Shown piece after piece: positions 61,221 through 64,000 of a DNA stretch of 64,000 nt. Every line of letters begins with the position of its first letter. The stretch's first letter is position 1. The notes below the pieces were generated by a model, which saw nothing but the letters and a program-made list of their open reading frames with translations, was not told the origin of the DNA and searched no databases. The stretch comes from Euglena gracilis (Eukaryota > Euglenida > Euglenophyceae > Euglenales), in assembly GCA_039621445.1 (NCBI GenBank), contig CP154955.1, forward strand, positions 54,317,341 to 54,381,340, written 5' to 3'. Both the position numbers and the translations under genes were made by a program.

Positions 61221-61698
61221 CAGTAACTTGACTTCTTTGAAGTCCGGCCTCAGTTCTTCCTCATCCCACCAGGGGCTTTCAAGGCATTCAAGACACTGAT
61301 TGATATGATTCCCCTGGAAGAGCTGCAGAAAGAAGATATCATAAGACCGGGGGGGAGGGACGGAAAAAAGATACGTGGTCGCCGAATTCCACAGTGGCGA
61401 AGATCACTGGCCAGTTGCCCCGTGCGGAAAGCTTTTATCTTTGCTCGGTTGCAATCCTTGAAAAGACCTTTCACCAAAAGGTTGAGTGAATGTGCTTGGC
61501 ATCTGAAGGTTGCAATTCCATGATGATTGACGACGTGTACCGGAGCATTTTTTCACCTCGTCTTCAAGGCGGCCCATTGAATTAGGAATCACCTTCTTAA
61601 TTTTCGCGACTTTTTTGACAGTTTTTGACATAGCCAGAGGCTGTTTTTTTTCGACACTGCGTCAAAAAAATCAAAACCACGTCATAAACCCATCCATG

Positions 61699-62010
61699 AG
61701 CACAAGGCGTGGTCACCAAAGGGGTCAACGACCTGTCCGGTGCTTAGGGGGATGACAGGTAACCCCAGGTGCCATTTCAGCCATGAGGCGAACGACGCCA
61801 GGTGCCATTTCAGCATGAGGCGGAACGACGCTCCGTCAACAGCAAACCCGGCCGCCTTGGATTGGCGGGCCCCAATCCAGCTTGAGCAGATGGAATTATG
61901 TTGATGCTCAAAGCGAATTCGGTCCCGATCATTGAGTGCGGACAGAAATGCCGGGCGTGCGGCCAACCGCAGCTGTTGACTCCACCAAGCCTGGTCGTGG
62001 TGGGAAGTGT
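61699..62010 (-). pseudogene. Non-LTR retroelement ORF, part 2
   Basis: The minus-strand frame reads PEDTSHHDQAWWSQQLRLAA, then WIGARQSKAAGFAVDGASFR and LSTGQVVDPFGDHALC, running directly into the 60173-61698 insertion. 'D-FGDHAL-C' and the 'a..w....ps......l....fr..l..hl' spacing are typical of the region just after the reverse transcriptase in this element class. A 25-bp internal duplication ('ggtgccatttcagc', 61769 and 61801) has also modified it. Confidence 0.75.
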
Positions 62011-62017
62011 CCTCGGG

Positions 62018-62822
62018 TAAGGTTGGACGATTAATCTTAATCGACGGCACCGAACGATTAATGCCGATTAATCGGGGGGTGGCGAACGATTACCGAACGA
62101 TTAATGCCCCCTTTGGGTTCCCAGCATTATGATGACCAACAAACAGTTCATTTCCCTTGAAAAATAATGTTTTTCCTTAAAAATAATTTTTTCCGGGATC
62201 CCTTTCTTATTGGCACGTGCATTCTCACCAACATCTGACCTTTCTTCCTAGACATCAGCCGACAGAGCTAAGCTGAACACCGCTCTGACCTCACACTACC
62301 TTCCCTTAGGATTATATTTTGCCACGGCTGAAACGGGAGGTGGGACAATGGGTGACCCAAAATGGCCCTCTGGCCATCACCGCTCGGCCACTTCCTCAGC
62401 CTGTGCAATTTTGGGTGGGGGTTGCTTTGCATGTGCCGATTTGGCCAAAGTTGCAATTGCAATTTTCAGCCTTGGTGTTTCAGAAGCTTGTGTTGAGCGC
62501 AGTTTTTCTCACCAGAGTCTCCTGCATGACGACTTGCGCGCTAAGCTGGATGACTCTCCCATCCGTGCTCTGATGTCTGTGCATATGAATCTATCCCGTT
62601 TGTTTCCTAACGGGTCTCCCCCAAAAGAAAGGAACACACAGTGACATTTCTGTGAGACAGAGCCTCCAAAATGATCACTCCCAAGTGTTTTTGTGCACTG
62701 GTTTTTCAATGGTTTCCTTGGGAAGGCCGATTATTTCGATTAATCACCCCCTGGACGAATGAACGATTAATCAAGGGGTGGCGAACGATTAATCAAAAAA
62801 TCGATTAATCGAAACAACCTTA
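62018..62822. mobile_element. 0.8-kb hAT element remnant nested in the retroelement
   Basis: Left end TAAGGTTGGACGATTAATC and right end GATTAATCGAAACAACCTTA are inverted repeats, with further 'cgaacgattaat' motifs inside each end. The flanks CCTCGGG (62011-62017) and CCTCGGG (62823-62829) are a perfect 7-bp duplication. Excision rejoins the retroelement frame (CPE to DTSHH). It contains the hAT transposase C-terminal remnant at 62320-62643. Confidence 0.88.
62320..62643 (+). pseudogene. hAT transposase C-terminal dimerisation domain, frameshifted
   Basis: One frame gives LKREVGQWVTQNGPLAITAR then PVQFWVG. A shift near 62410-62425 continues ADLAKVAIAIFSLGVSEACV then ERSFSHQSLLHDDLRAKLDD and ends at a stop. 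'W-----pL..L..lA..ils.g.SeA.vERsFS....l.....l' is the signature of the hAT C-terminal dimerisation domain. It belongs to the element at 62018-62822 and is on the opposite strand to the retroelement it interrupts. Confidence 0.85.
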
Positions 62823-62935
62823 CCTCGGGGCACAACGCAGTGCTCCCGGCCCATTTCCGGACGGGTTCAAAGGCATCTCCCAACCGGGTCTGTAAGCTGG
62901 ACAGAAGCTCGGATAAGCCGTCAATCGGGGAATTG
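62823..62935 (-). pseudogene. Non-LTR retroelement ORF, part 1 (upstream piece)
   Basis: The minus-strand frame reads SPIDGLSELLSSLQTRLGDA, then FEPVRKWAGSTALCPE, continuing into part 2 across the 62018-62822 insertion. Upstream of about 62935 the coding match ends abruptly at 'cttttattcgtgctg', suggesting a further breakpoint. Confidence 0.65.
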
Positions 62936-63159
62936 TCTTTTATTCGTGCTGTTTTTTTTGGGGTGAAAAAGACGGAAAAAGACGTTTCAGACGGTGTCGA
63001 ATTGTCGAAATGGTCTTTTATTCAAAGAAAAGTCTTTAGCACCACACTGGCCACGACCCTCTTCCCCACTGCTTCAATGGCAGTCAGACATGAAGAATCC
63101 TACGCACGGCGGTCATATGTGATTAATCAAATGAAGGATCCGAAGGAAGAAAAAGTTCC

Positions 63160-63260
63160 ATTTATAAGAAACCCTTGGAGCCGGCCTTCGACACCCAAAT
63201 ATAAGAAACCCCCAAATATAAGAAACCCTTTGGGCCGATCGGCCGACACCCAAAAAACAC
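63160..63260. repeat. 'AAATATAAGAAACCC' repeat cluster 3
   Basis: Units 'tttataagaaacccttggagccgg' and 'caaatataagaaacccccaaatataagaaaccctttgggccgatcggcc'. Same family as 4680 and 56335. Confidence 0.8.
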
Positions 63261-63369
63261 CGCAGAACAGGAGATGGGCAGTGCCGATACCTAATTTACC
63301 TGTCGTGCATCTGGCAATCGGGGATCGTACGTTACCCTTCAATCGAAAGCTCTTTTCAACAGACGACTA

Positions 63370-64000
63370 GCGGTGGTCATCAGATCTTCCACGCCGCACG
63401 CATAGTAGCATAGTAGCATGTAGAAACTGGGGGGGGCAGGGGGGTGCCCCCCGAGGATTTTTCGCCCCCCCCCGAGGATTTTTTGACTCAAAATTTTTTT
63501 GCCCCCCCCCCAAAAGTTACCCTCCAAATTTTTTTGCACTTTGTGAAAAAATTCTTTCAGATTAAGAACCCAACTTTTCATTGAACTTTTGGGTGTTTTT
63601 GTCGTTGGACATCGCTACCGTCTTGCCGCCCTTCGGGCGGCCAAACAAGCCCAAAACTCATGGTCGGAGGTGGAAAAGGTCTTCCTTTTTCCAATCTGAA
63701 ATTGTTGTTTGTGAATATCTCCACTCCCGTCTCGCCGCCCTTCGGGTGGCAACAGGAAACACATGTATCTTGAAACCGTGTCTGGGGGCTCCGGTTTCAT
63801 GCCCGAACCGGCGTCTGGGACGCCGGTTCGGGCGTGAAAACGGCGTCTGGGGGACCCAAAATAAAAGTGCCAAAAAAGTGTCCAAAAGGGTTTGTAGACA
63901 GGTGGCATTCATACTTTAGCAGTTTTTGGGTGGTCTTGGGCCAAAAATTAGGTTTTTGAGCAACAATTTCCTTTTGGCCAATTTGGAGAATTTCTGAAAT
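63370..64000. other. Window end, no gene recognised
   Basis: Contains G/C and T runs, two copies of 'ctcgccgcccttcgggtggc'-like sequence (63623-63644, 63730-63750) and a direct/inverted set 'gcccgaaccggcgtctggg'/'cgccggttcgggcgtg' (63800-63836). No conserved coding signal. Confidence 0.5.

Larger units (their letters stand above)
60173..61698. mobile_element. 1.5-kb hAT-like element nested in the retroelement
   Basis: Starts CAGGGATGGGGCCTGTC and ends GTCATAAACCCATCCATG, giving imperfect inverted repeats CAGGGATGGG/CATGGATGGG. The flanks AGCACAAG (60165-60172) and AGCACAAG (61699-61706) are a perfect 8-bp duplication, and removal of the element rejoins the retroelement frame (GDHALC to CHKNKLW). 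Subterminal 'tgtcaaaaa' and 'tttttgaca' motifs occur at both ends. The interior contains three 'cgaaccgacagcccccc...aaaatgggnttttt' units (60485-60665) and a reverse-transcriptase-like fragment (about 61000-61220), so it carries foreign sequence. Confidence 0.9.

Noticed and set aside
1-64000. tRNA, rRNA or other structured RNA genes
   Set aside because: No cloverleaf with conserved T-loop/D-loop bases or rRNA core sequence was recognised by eye on either strand. A tRNA/Rfam scan would be needed to exclude them.

Overview
This is eukaryotic nuclear DNA from a large, repeat-choked genome. There are no operons or ribosome-binding sites. The coding signal consists of short exons with GT-AG boundaries separated by kilobase introns full of transposon remnants. 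I cannot name the species. The gene found is conserved across eukaryotes, and nothing else places the lineage beyond a non-model organism with many DNA transposons and long G/C homopolymers.

The only cellular gene I recognise is one very large gene on the minus strand for translation initiation factor eIF4G. Its exons are scattered from about 55.4 kb down to at least 10.8 kb, and possibly to 4.1 kb. Read along the minus strand they give: a Tyr/Gln/Pro-rich N-terminus with a poly-Gln tract and short 'I-x-DP-x-T' motifs (55.4-55.0 and 44.3-44.15 kb); a Ser/Pro/Glu-rich linker (42.8-42.66 kb); the eIF4E-binding motif YDLEFLL (42.1-41.6 kb); the MIF4G domain (34.9, 27.8, 26.8, 25.7 and 23.2 kb); the post-MIF4G linker (22.2 and 18.8 kb); and the MA3 domain (17.8, 13.8, 12.2 and perhaps 10.9 kb). 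Splice phases agree across 42.1 to 41.7, across the unbroken chain 34.8-27.7-26.8-25.7-23.2-22.1, and across 17.8-13.7-12.15. This independently supports the exon calls.

The introns are built from several families of small non-autonomous DNA transposons. Many copies still have terminal inverted repeats and target-site duplications readable base by base. These include 8-bp duplications typical of hAT elements (for example at 802, 3616, 19022, 22306, 27874, 31649, 39401, 40544, 49826 and 53956), a family with 7-bp duplications (14853, 36903, 52917), a TA-flanked mariner-like element (48592) and palindromic elements sitting inside (TA)n tracts (8001, 16765). Transposase or retroelement coding remains occur at 6.5 kb (Tc1/mariner), 57.1-57.9 kb (hAT N-terminal half), 62.3-62.6 kb (hAT C-terminal domain) and 59.6-62.9 kb (3' end of a non-LTR retroelement interrupted twice by hAT-like elements).

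From 56.5 to 64 kb the sequence is a separate transposon-nest region, upstream of or beyond the eIF4G gene. Simple repeats are abundant: ATGT, TA, CA, GGA and poly-A tracts, an 18-bp minisatellite, and an inverted-repeat-bounded block of CCCCCCTAA-like repeats. Runs of eight or more G or C occur throughout, often as CnGn junctions inside the small transposons, so coordinates and frames across them should be treated with caution.
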